A DNA stretch of 64,000 bases, taken from QHXW01 sp035280425 (GTDB taxonomy: Bacteria > Acidobacteriota > Terriglobia > Bryobacterales > Bryobacteraceae). The position numbers were made by a program, and so were the translations under genes. A model generated the notes under the pieces. The model saw only the letters and a list, made by a program, of their open reading frames with translations. It was not told the origin of the DNA and ran no database searches. Positions 1 through 8,167 of the stretch are shown in pieces (the first letter of the stretch is position 1; every line of letters begins with the position of its first letter). The DNA is taken from the NCBI GenBank assembly GCA_035280425.1, contig DATEFW010000025.1, forward strand, positions 1-64,000. The letters are read 5' to 3'.

Positions 1-1
1 A

Positions 2-328
2 GAAGGCTACGTCAATGGAGTGAGTTGGTTTCGCTCCCACCCGCCGTTTTATCAACGCATGGTGGATTCGCAGCGCGAAATCATGTATCTGTCCAAGCAG
101 GCCAATGCCGTTGTGACCACGACTGAATTCATGGCCATGAAGCAGGCGCTGGCAAAGGTCAGCCTGGATGCCGACAAAGACTCAAAGAAAAAACCCAGCT
201 TGCTTGCGCCAGAAGAGAAGTGCCCGCCCCTCTCGAAGCTTCTTTATGAGCCGGACAAACCGATCGAGGCAATCTGTTCAGCGCCGCAGGCCGTTCCCGC
301 CGTCAAGGAGCCGGGTAAGATGCGCTGA
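2..328 (+). CDS. C-terminal fragment of a probable M48-family metallopeptidase
   Basis: The reading frame is open at the left edge of the window, so only the last ~108 residues of a longer protein are present and the true start lies outside. The visible part has the motif SWFRSHPPFYQRMVDSQREI, resembling the SHPP segment near the end of the catalytic domain in M48 (Ste24/HtpX-like) zinc peptidases. A tail rich in Lys, Pro and Cys follows. The HExxH zinc site would be upstream and cannot be seen, so the family call rests on the tail only. The end overlaps the convergent GH65 gene by 26 bp. An unrelated secreted protein with a chance SHPP motif remains possible. Confidence 0.5.
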   Translation, partial: EGYVNGVSWFRSHPPFYQRMVDSQREIMYLSKQANAVVTTTEFMAMKQALAKVSLDADKDSKKKPSLLAPEEKCPPLSKLLYEPDKPIEAICSAPQAVPAVKEPGKMR

Positions 329-2423
329 CCTTTACATCCGTTTTGTGCCCGCGTACGGTTACATTGTGCAGCACCAGTTGATGGATGCTCGATGGCAGGA
401 GGGGCTGCACTTTTCTCGATAGGCCGTTCTCGGCAGAAAACCGCAGGCCCGTATAGCCGAACAGGAACTGCTGCAAAAAAGCTCCGGCGCCGGTGAGAAA
501 GTTGATGTTGTCGTTGGCCGGGGTTTCGGGCACAACATTGAACGGAAACCGGACATAACGGCGGTACGAGTTATCGAGGAGCTCATCGAGAACGCCGCGA
601 TCGCGCATTTCGACGGCAAGGATCGGATAGAATCCGATTTCCATGATGACTCCGTCCTGGCGTCCGGCCTGCCGGGCCCGCTCCAGGATCGCGCGCTGAT
701 CCCTGTGGCTGAGCGGGAAGCCGAACGGATAATCGAGCAACATGAGATCCTGCCGGGGCAAATAAAGCTTCTGTGCGATGTCTGCCCACTTGGGGTTGAC
801 GGCGTGACCTAATAGCTTACTCGCCTCAACCGCCAGTTCTAGATTCTTCTTCGCGGCTGCGTTGGTGTACGCGTCATTGTTCACGCCGATCTTAGACTCG
901 TCCACGGAAACAACTTTGCCGATCTCATACCGGTCCAGTTTGCGGTTGTACGAAACCCGGCTGACCCAAAAATCGGCGGTCTCCCGGATCACCGGGTAAC
1001 CAAACTTCTCGAGCCAGCCCCGGTCTCCGGTCGCGAGGAAGTACTGCCACTCGGCCAGCGCGACGTCGGCATTCACATGGTTTTCGTAGAGCGCATTCTG
1101 ATAGGCGAAGCGCGGCGTGCTTTCCCTGCCCTCGTCATCGGCCTCCCACGGATACATCGCGCCCCGATAGCCGTTTCGCCGGGCATTGGCGCGCGCAGCC
1201 TCGAGCGTGCGGCAGCGGAACATCACCAGGGGCTTCGCCATTTCCGGGTGCAGGACGGCCAGCGCCGGAAACATGAAAGTGTCCCCATCCCAAAACATGT
1301 GGCCGTAGTAACCGGCGGAACTGAGGCCCATTGGCGGAATGCTGACGCCAGAGTTCTTATTAGCGCTGCCCAGCAGGTAGAAAATCATGGAATGAATTAC
1401 GGTTTGCAGCTTCGGATCGCCGCTTATCTGGATGTCTGTCTCCCATAGTTGATGCCATGCATCGGCGTGGTCGCGGCGGAGCGCCTCATAACCACGCGCG
1501 CGACTCGCTTTCGCGCGAGAGCTCACGGTTTCGAGAGAACTGGCGCGGCCGGAGGACGAAACCATCATTGCGTACTTATGAAAGATGTATGTATGACCGT
1601 CGCGCGCGGAAAAAGAAAGTTGCACAATACTGGCGCTATTCTCTCGGTCAGGCACTTCCTTTCTGGGCTTCAAGTCAGCCGGCCAATCGGTCGCCACCAC
1701 TTCCGTCACCTGCGTTTCCCGACCTTCGGCACGCGACACCATTTCCAAAAGCTCGGCATTGCCTTGTGGAATTGCCGCGTGATGCTGCGGGACCATGTAT
1801 CCCGGGTACCAGATCATCCATTGATCGCCGGCTGCCTTACCTTCCAGGCGTTCCAGCTTTTCGAGCGGCAAGCGATGCGGAGGCGGCCATGCGCGCAGCG
1901 GGAGCGTCACCTTCACTTCGCCGGTGAAATGCGGCGCTATTCGCACTTCTACCGCGCCAAGGCCTGCATCCGCACGCGACACGAAACTCTCCACCTGCAC
2001 ATTGATCGTCCGGCCGTGGTCCCACCACTCATATTCGGTACGCAGTGTACCGTCATACATGTCGAGAATCTGGCGGTAGGATCGGATCGACTGATCGTTG
2101 ACGGTGGTTTTGTTGAGCCACGCATGCCCGTTGTAAACATCCACCTCGTTCCAGGCGGGGATGACGGCGATTCGCGGCACATCGCCGGCAGCGTGATCGT
2201 ACACGCCCGCCATGAAACATTCTGTGGGTGCGGTGCCGAGTTGCGAGCTGGATAATCCGATCAAGCCGTTGCCAAGATAGGTTCGGGTATACGGGGTGAG
2301 ATGATCGGTTTCAAGAACGAAGGTTTTATCTGCGCCGGCGAGAAGGCCGGCGGCGGCAATCAGGAACAGAAAAAATCTCACGATTCGATTAAAGAGTCGC
2401 AGCGAAAGCGCGGCCTTTCCCAT
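303..2423 (-). CDS. Secreted glycoside hydrolase family 65-type protein (acid-trehalase-like)
   Basis: This 706-residue protein begins with a hydrophobic segment (about residues 16-30) that looks like a signal peptide, so it is probably periplasmic or extracellular. An N-terminal beta-sandwich precedes an (alpha/alpha)6-barrel. The barrel carries FWDGDTFMFPALAVLHPEMA and a GAMYPWE segment (about 371-425), the conserved core of GH65. The candidate general acid is Glu509 in VDES, followed by the NNDAYTNA segment expected in acid trehalases and disaccharide phosphorylases. A secreted enzyme of this size fits a trehalase-type hydrolase better than a cytoplasmic phosphorylase, but the substrate (trehalose, kojibiose or another alpha-glucoside) cannot be read from the sequence. 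No clear ribosome site precedes the ATG. Confidence 0.78.
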   Translation of the reverse strand: MGKAALSLRLFNRIVRFFLFLIAAAGLLAGADKTFVLETDHLTPYTRTYLGNGLIGLSSSQLGTAPTECFMAGVYDHAAGDVPRIAVIPAWNEVDVYNGHAWLNKTTVNDQSIRSYRQILDMYDGTLRTEYEWWDHGRTINVQVESFVSRADAGLGAVEVRIAPHFTGEVKVTLPLRAWPPPHRLPLEKLERLEGKAAGDQWMIWYPGYMVPQHHAAIPQGNAELLEMVSRAEGRETQVTEVVATDWPADLKPRKEVPDRENSASIVQLSFSARDGHTYIFHKYAMMVSSSGRASSLETVSSRAKASRARGYEALRRDHADAWHQLWETDIQISGDPKLQTVIHSMIFYLLGSANKNSGVSIPPMGLSSAGYYGHMFWDGDTFMFPALAVLHPEMAKPLVMFRCRTLEAARANARRNGYRGAMYPWEADDEGRESTPRFAYQNALYENHVNADVALAEWQYFLATGDRGWLEKFGYPVIRETADFWVSRVSYNRKLDRYEIGKVVSVDESKIGVNNDAYTNAAAKKNLELAVEASKLLGHAVNPKWADIAQKLYLPRQDLMLLDYPFGFPLSHRDQRAILERARQAGRQDGVIMEIGFYPILAVEMRDRGVLDELLDNSYRRYVRFPFNVVPETPANDNINFLTGAGAFLQQFLFGYTGLRFSAENGLSRKVQPLLPSSIHQLVLHNVTVRGHKTDVKVSASYPAP

Positions 2424-2533
2424 GGCCGATGATTTACCAGTTTAGCCTGAGCGACTGCATCAGTCTCGATTGATATCTTGCTACGACCGATCTGCACCTG
2501 AAAACAGCATGTGTGCTAGAAAAGAGGGATACG

Positions 2534-4591
2534 TTGCCTCGCTTCGCGTATCTTGGCCTGCTCATTTTCTCATGCTGTGCCGCGGCGCAGCCATCCACGC
2601 CGGTTGTTCTCATTTCGGTGGACACACTGAGAGCGGACCGGCTAGGTTGCTATCATGCGCACAAACGCCTGACACCGAATATTGATGCTCTAGCAGGAAG
2701 CGGAACCCTTTTCACCCAGGTAAGCGCTCTCGTGCCGCTTACACTGCCATCGCACGTCGCATTGCTCACCTCAACATATCCGTTCGTCAATGGCGTCCAG
2801 GACAACGGCGTGCCGCTAGGCCCCGCGGTTGCCACGCTGGCCACGGTCTTGAAGAACCATGGATACCGGACAGCCGCGTTTATCGGCGGATTCCCTCTGG
2901 ACCGGCGTTTTGGTTTGAGCCGCGGCTTCGATGTCTACGACAGCCCTTTCGACCTGCACAACAAGACTGCGACCGACGTGGGCGATCTCAAACGGTCCGG
3001 CGGCAAGGTAGCGGCCGCGGCGATCCGCTGGCTCGAACACAACTCCAATGCGCCTTTTTTCGTGTTCCTCCATTTATATGATCTGCACACGCCCTACGAC
3101 CTGCCCGGCGACCCGCGCCTGCGCCGCGGCGAAACCGGTTACGAGGCCGAGCTGGCGTACGTGGACCGGGTTATCGGAGAGTTTGTCCGCTTTCTCGATC
3201 AGCGGCAGATTCTGAAAAAAGCTCTAGTCGTGTTCACTTCCGATCACGGCGAAGGCCTCAACGACCACGGCGAAACCACGCACGGTTATTTTGTTTACCA
3301 AAGTACCCTCCGCGTACCTCTGATCATCCGCCGGCCGGCCGGCGCAGCGCCATTCCCCCAGGTCAGCACGGACGAACCCGCCAGCCTGCTCGACGTTGCG
3401 CCAACGATTCTGGACGCGATCGGCATTCCGCCCACACCCGGGATGCAGGGCCGAAGTCTGGCACACGCTCGCGGCGCCGAGGAAATCTATTCCGAAAGCC
3501 TCTACGCGCGAAAGCACTTTGATTGTGCAGCGTTGAGAAGCCTGCGGATGGGCCGCTACAAGTACATCGATGCTCCGAAGCCCGAGTTGTACGACCTGGC
3601 AAGCGATCCAGGCGAGACCGCGAACCTGTACGCGCGGCAGCCACATAAGGCCAAGACGCTTCGTGAACACCTGATGGCCTTGCTCGCTGCTTCTCCATCG
3701 AAAGGGCGAGACCCATCACAAACGCACGCTCCGGAGACTCTGGCTGCGCTACGTTCACTCGGGTACCTCGGCGGATCGTCAAATTCCAGTGCTGTGGGAT
3801 CGCAAGTAGACCCGAAAGATCGAATCGCAGACTTTGAACAGTTCGGGCAGGCGCTCGGCCTGGCTTCGGCCGGACGGCTGGCGGAGTCGAACAGTTTATT
3901 GGAAAAACTGCGCGACAAACTGCCCAAAATTACGGAGATTCGGGTCAGCCTGGGCCTCAATGAACAACGGCTGGGACGGTACGCCGAAGCGGCGCGCGAA
4001 TTCAAGCAGGCGCTTGATCAAGCACCGTTGAATGCCCAAGCACATTTTGATCTGGGCCTTTGTTACTTTCGATTGCAGCAGCCTGCTGAGGCGATCAAAG
4101 AGCTTCAGGCCGCGCTTGCCCTGGAGCCGTGGTACACACGGGCGGAGGAGCTGCTGGCCGATATTTATATTCATCAGGGCTCCTATTCTCAGGCGCGCGC
4201 CTGCATGAACCATCTCCTTTCAATTGATCCCGACAACTACACGGCACACTACAATCTGGGCGTGCTCGCGGCACGCGGGAAGAGCTGGAGCGAGGCGGAG
4301 AAGCACATAGCATCGGCGATCCAAACCGATCCCGGCTCGGCCGAAGCGCACAACACCATGGGCAGCATCTACGTGCAGCGTGGCACGCTTGAGCCGGCGC
4401 AGCATGAATTCGAACATGCAATCAAGCTGCAGCCGAAATTCGCCTGGGCACACTATAATCTGGCCCTGGTATTTCAGAAACAGGGGCGTGACCCGGAAGC
4501 TGCGCAAGAACTGCAGGCTGCGTTGCAAGCGGATCCCGGCTTCATGGCGGCGCGCGCGGCGCTGGAACGGATCAAGGCATCCAACAAGTAG
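2534..4591 (+). CDS. Sulfatase/alkaline-phosphatase-fold hydrolase fused to TPR repeats
   Basis: The N-terminal ~400 residues have the sulfatase fold: VLISVDTLRAD supplies metal-ligand Asp, and VVFTSDHGE carries the second Asp-His pair. Where classical sulfatases have the CxPxR formylglycine motif this protein has PLTLPSHVALLTSTYP, so a Thr sits in the nucleophile position. That is the arrangement of phospho- or phosphoethanolamine-transferring relatives. The last ~250 residues are TPR repeats. A frame-extending GTG lies at 2513, but I prefer the TTG at 2534: it follows AGAGGG with 5-nt spacing and gives a clean signal peptide (MPRFAYLGLLIFSCCAAAQ). It is probably exported, with the TPR part binding a partner. 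The substrate is unknown. Confidence 0.8.
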   Translation: MPRFAYLGLLIFSCCAAAQPSTPVVLISVDTLRADRLGCYHAHKRLTPNIDALAGSGTLFTQVSALVPLTLPSHVALLTSTYPFVNGVQDNGVPLGPAVATLATVLKNHGYRTAAFIGGFPLDRRFGLSRGFDVYDSPFDLHNKTATDVGDLKRSGGKVAAAAIRWLEHNSNAPFFVFLHLYDLHTPYDLPGDPRLRRGETGYEAELAYVDRVIGEFVRFLDQRQILKKALVVFTSDHGEGLNDHGETTHGYFVYQSTLRVPLIIRRPAGAAPFPQVSTDEPASLLDVAPTILDAIGIPPTPGMQGRSLAHARGAEEIYSESLYARKHFDCAALRSLRMGRYKYIDAPKPELYDLASDPGETANLYARQPHKAKTLREHLMALLAASPSKGRDPSQTHAPETLAALRSLGYLGGSSNSSAVGSQVDPKDRIADFEQFGQALGLASAGRLAESNSLLEKLRDKLPKITEIRVSLGLNEQRLGRYAEAAREFKQALDQAPLNAQAHFDLGLCYFRLQQPAEAIKELQAALALEPWYTRAEELLADIYIHQGSYSQARACMNHLLSIDPDNYTAHYNLGVLAARGKSWSEAEKHIASAIQTDPGSAEAHNTMGSIYVQRGTLEPAQHEFEHAIKLQPKFAWAHYNLALVFQKQGRDPEAAQELQAALQADPGFMAARAALERIKASNK

Positions 4592-4675
4592 CGGCGCCGC
4601 GCAATCCGGCCGGCAGGGCGGCTACGCGATGACCATAGCGCGGAACCGAGCTGCGCGTTATCATGTCATTCACGC

Positions 4676-5221
4676 ATGAATCGAAGAGATCTGCTTAAAA
4701 TCGGGGCGTCGGTAGCGGCTGCCCCGGCCGCGGGAATTGCACAAAATCACGAGCATCCCGTTGCCGGCGCGGCAGCCAAGGCCGCAGATGCCTGGAAGCC
4801 GGAACTGTTTGACGAGCACGAGGCCAAGACCGTCCTTGCGCTGGTTGATCTCATTATTCCAGCAACAGATACACCGGGCGCAAAGGCCGCGCTGGTCGAC
4901 CGGCATCTCGATCACATCCTCGCGGCCGGCGACGAGGACCAAAAGACCCGCTTTCGCGAAGGGCTCTGGTGGGTAGATGGCTATTCCATCCGCAAGAAAG
5001 GCAAGCCGTTTGCGGAGTGCGCGGCTTCCAACCAAACCGCGATTCTTGAAAGCCTGGATGCAGGAACGGAACCGGACATCGCGCCCGGCCATCATTTCTT
5101 TGGCATGCTCAAAAGCATGACGGCTCGCATTTACTATTCGACTGAGACGGGCTTCCAGGAACTGAACAAGGGCGGTCGCGTTCCCCCGACGTTCGGCTGC
5201 CGGCACGCGGAGCACCCCTGA
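4676..5221 (+). CDS. Gluconate 2-dehydrogenase subunit 3 family protein, Tat-exported
   Basis: This 181-residue protein starts with MNRRDLLKIGASVAAAPAAG, a twin-arginine signal (RRDLLK). The body matches subunit 3 of membrane-bound gluconate/sugar dehydrogenases: LVDLIIPATDTPGAKAA near residue 60 and a C-terminal FGCRHAEH. Such subunits normally partner a GMC-type FAD flavoprotein and a cytochrome c. Here neither is adjacent, so the partner must be encoded elsewhere. Its stop codon overlaps the proposed CTG start of the permease gene by 4 bp, implying co-translation. Confidence 0.85.
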   Translation: MNRRDLLKIGASVAAAPAAGIAQNHEHPVAGAAAKAADAWKPELFDEHEAKTVLALVDLIIPATDTPGAKAALVDRHLDHILAAGDEDQKTRFREGLWWVDGYSIRKKGKPFAECAASNQTAILESLDAGTEPDIAPGHHFFGMLKSMTARIYYSTETGFQELNKGGRVPPTFGCRHAEHP

Positions 5222-6558
5222 ACCAGACGCCCACCTCCCCCGCGCTCAAGCGCGAACTGGGCTTGTGGGACCTGGTACTGTTCAACATCGCGGCAGTCAT
5301 CGGCGTCCGCTGGCTGGCAGCGGCGGCGCATACCGGCTCGGGCTCGATCACGCTGTGGCTGCTGGCCGCGGGCCTCTTCTTTGTTCCTTCAGCGTTATCG
5401 GTCGCGGCGCTTTCCCGCCGTTTTCCGCAAGAAGGCGGCATATACGTCTGGACGCGGTGCGGCTTCGGCGACTGGCACGGTTTTCTCTGTGGCTGGTGCT
5501 ACTGGCTGAGCAACTTATTCTACTTTCCGAGCTTATTGCTGGCCGGCGTGGGAATGGCTGCGACGGCACTGGGCTTTTCCGAGAATCGCTTGTATCTGGT
5601 TGCGATCTCTCTCGGCATTTTGTGGATCGCCTCCGCAGCTAACATAGTGGGCCTGGCGATTGGGAAATGGACAGGCAACCTGGGCGGCGTCGCGACGTAT
5701 TTTGCGGGCGGTTTGCTGGTGGCGCTTGCAGCCGTGGCGTGGATGCGGTTCGGCTCGGCAACGCCAATTCGGATACTGCCGGAGTGGAGCCTGGAAAAGC
5801 TGAATTTCTGGTCGCAAATTGCGTTCGCGTTCGGCGGGCTGGAGCTGGGCGCGATTATGGGCGGCGAAATTCGAAGCCCGGAGAAGAACGTCCCACGCGC
5901 AGCATGGATTTCCGGCTTGTGCATTGGCGCGTTCTACATCGTAGGCACGTTGGCCATGCTGGCGCTGATGTCACCGGACCGGATCAGCGTAGTTACCGGG
6001 CTTGTTGAAGCAGGCGGAGCGGCCGGCGCGCGCCTGGGGGTGAACTGGCCGCAACCGGTGCTGGCATGCGCGATTTGCTTCGGAGTTATGGGCCAGTTAG
6101 GCGCCTGGATCGCGGGCACCGCGCGGCTACCGTTCGTGATCGGGATCGACCACTATTTGCCGCGAGTGTTCACGCGTCTCCATCCGCGCTGGCGAACGCC
6201 GCACCTCTCGATTTTGATCCTAAGCGGCGCCTGCACGGTGTTCGTCGTGGCGATGCAGGCCGGCGAGAATTTTCGCATCGGATACCAGATTCTGGTCGAC
6301 ATGTCGGTGATCACTTATTTTGTGCCGTTTCTTTATTTGTTCGCCGCGGCGTGGAAATTCAGCGAGCGGAGCGGAGCGGCCGGAGTTCTGGTGACCGGGT
6401 TGGCGATTCTGCTATCGTTCGTGCCACCTCCGGACGTAGCCTCGGTCTGGCTGTTTGAGCTGAAGCTGGCCGGCGGGTTTGTGGTCTTAGCGGGCGCAGC
6501 GTGGCTGTGCTTTGAGAGGTATAGAAGGGCAGCGGTGCACAACGAGCAAAAAACTTGA
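5218..6558 (+). CDS. APC-superfamily amino acid permease (proposed CTG start)
   Basis: This is a polytopic protein of about 446 residues with around 12 hydrophobic segments. It begins with the family-typical ALKRELGLWDLVLFNIAAVIG and carries GGLELGAIMGGEIRSPEKN in the middle, as in amino acid/polyamine/organocation transporters. The first conventional start is TTG at 5263, but that falls inside the conserved LGLWDLVLFN segment. In-frame codons run open upstream with no ATG, GTG or TTG. A CTG at 5218 has GGAG 5 nt ahead and overlaps the upstream TGA as CTGA, so I place the start there. It sits in the inner membrane; the substrate (amino acid or amine) is unresolved. Confidence 0.82.
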   Translation: MNQTPTSPALKRELGLWDLVLFNIAAVIGVRWLAAAAHTGSGSITLWLLAAGLFFVPSALSVAALSRRFPQEGGIYVWTRCGFGDWHGFLCGWCYWLSNLFYFPSLLLAGVGMAATALGFSENRLYLVAISLGILWIASAANIVGLAIGKWTGNLGGVATYFAGGLLVALAAVAWMRFGSATPIRILPEWSLEKLNFWSQIAFAFGGLELGAIMGGEIRSPEKNVPRAAWISGLCIGAFYIVGTLAMLALMSPDRISVVTGLVEAGGAAGARLGVNWPQPVLACAICFGVMGQLGAWIAGTARLPFVIGIDHYLPRVFTRLHPRWRTPHLSILILSGACTVFVVAMQAGENFRIGYQILVDMSVITYFVPFLYLFAAAWKFSERSGAAGVLVTGLAILLSFVPPPDVASVWLFELKLAGGFVVLAGAAWLCFERYRRAAVHNEQKT

Positions 6559-6607
6559 AACACAGGCAGACCTGTCATTCCCGCAGCTAAAATAGTGGTT
6601 CAATCTC

Positions 6608-8167
6608 ATGAAAACCTGGCTTCTTTTCCTGCTGGCGGCCACACTTCCGGCCGCCGATTACGACGTGATCATTCGCAATGCGCGCGTGGTCGACGGCACG
6701 GGCAATCCGTGGTTCCGCGCTGACGTTGCCGTAAAGGACGGCCGGATCGCGGCGGTCGGGAATCTTGCCGGCGATTCGGCGGCGCGCGTGATCGACGCGC
6801 GCAACCACGTGCTGGCCCCGGGTTTTATCGATGTTCACACGCACCTGGAGCGCGCCATCGAAAAGCTTCCGGAGGCGGACAACTTCATCACCGACGGCGT
6901 GACCACTGCGATTACCGGCAACTGCGGCGGCTCCGAGGTCGATCTCGCGTCGTTTTTCGCAAGGCTCGAAAAACTCAAGCTCGGCCTGAATCTGGCATCG
7001 TTCATCGGTCACAACTCGGTGCGCAGCGAGGTCATGGGGACGGCCAATCGCCAGGCCACACCGGACGAGATCGCGCGCATGCAGCGGCTGGTGGCGAAGA
7101 ACATGCAGGATGGCGCGGTGGGATTTTCGACCGGCCTGATTTACATCCCCGGCACGTACGCCAATACCGACGAGGTGATCGCGCTGGCGAAAGCCGCGGC
7201 GCGGTATCACGGGGTCTACGCCAGCCACATGCGCGATGAAGGGCTGCACGTGGTGGAAGCGATCGAAGAAGCCGTGCGCGTGGGCCGGGAGACCGGCATG
7301 CCGGTCGAACTGGCACACTTCAAGATCGACAACAAGCGGCTGTGGGGATCGAGCGATAAGACCATCGCGCTCGTCGAAAAATTCCGTTCCGAAGGCGTGG
7401 ATGTGGTGGTAGATGAATATCCGTACAATCGCTCGAGCACGAATCTGGGGATCACGCTCCCAAGCTGGGCGCTGGCGGACGGGCGGGAGGCTCTCAAGAA
7501 ACGACTGGCCGACCCGGCCACGCACGCGAAAATCGTGCAAGACATGAAAGACAAAATGAACGAGCTCGGGCAGGAGGATTATTCTTACGCCACGGTGGCT
7601 TCCTGCGATTTCGATCATGCGCTTGACGGGAAAACCATCAGCGAAATCAACGTGCTCAAGGGTCGCGCCAAAACGATGGACAACGAGATCGAGACGATTC
7701 TCGGACTGCAATCCGAGGGCGATCTTTCGATGGTGTACCACTCGATGGGCGACCAGGATGTCGAGCGCATCATGGCTTATCCGAACACGGCATTCGCGAG
7801 CGACGGGTGGGACATCCAGTTCGGCAAGGGCGTGCCGCATCCGCGGTCTTATGGGACGCGGGCGCGCGTGCTGGCGGAGTATGTGCGAGAACGTCACATT
7901 CTGCGCCTCGAAGACGCCATCCGCAAGATGACTTCCCTGCCCGCCCGCACATTCGGTTTTCGCGACCGGGGCCTCGTGCGCGAAGGTTTTTGGGCGGACC
8001 TGGTGCTGTTCGATCCTGCCACAGTGCAGGATGAAGCCACGTTCGAAAAACCGCACCAGTTTTCGAAAGGTTTCGACCTGGTGATGGTGAATGGAGCGCC
8101 GGTGGTAGAAGCCGGAAAGCCGACCGGCGCGCGGCCCGGCAGGATTCTGCGGCATCAGGCGCAATGA
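6608..8167 (+). CDS. Secreted N-acyl-D-amino-acid deacylase / D-aminoacylase-type amidohydrolase
   Basis: This 519-residue protein has a short signal peptide (MKTWLLFLLAATLPAA), so it acts outside the cytoplasm. The amidohydrolase barrel shows the metal-binding HTH of DVHTHLE (about residue 77) and a Cys in GNCGG (about 105), the ligand that sets D-aminoacylases apart. It also has His in YASHMRDEG and ELAHFKI, and the catalytic Asp in FASDGWDIQ. C-terminal sequence returns to the N-terminal beta-sandwich, as in the family. The likely reaction is hydrolysis of N-acyl-D-amino acids or related dipeptides. The gene overlaps the following ABC-F gene by ATGA. Confidence 0.85.
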   Translation: MKTWLLFLLAATLPAADYDVIIRNARVVDGTGNPWFRADVAVKDGRIAAVGNLAGDSAARVIDARNHVLAPGFIDVHTHLERAIEKLPEADNFITDGVTTAITGNCGGSEVDLASFFARLEKLKLGLNLASFIGHNSVRSEVMGTANRQATPDEIARMQRLVAKNMQDGAVGFSTGLIYIPGTYANTDEVIALAKAAARYHGVYASHMRDEGLHVVEAIEEAVRVGRETGMPVELAHFKIDNKRLWGSSDKTIALVEKFRSEGVDVVVDEYPYNRSSTNLGITLPSWALADGREALKKRLADPATHAKIVQDMKDKMNELGQEDYSYATVASCDFDHALDGKTISEINVLKGRAKTMDNEIETILGLQSEGDLSMVYHSMGDQDVERIMAYPNTAFASDGWDIQFGKGVPHPRSYGTRARVLAEYVRERHILRLEDAIRKMTSLPARTFGFRDRGLVREGFWADLVLFDPATVQDEATFEKPHQFSKGFDLVMVNGAPVVEAGKPTGARPGRILRHQAQ

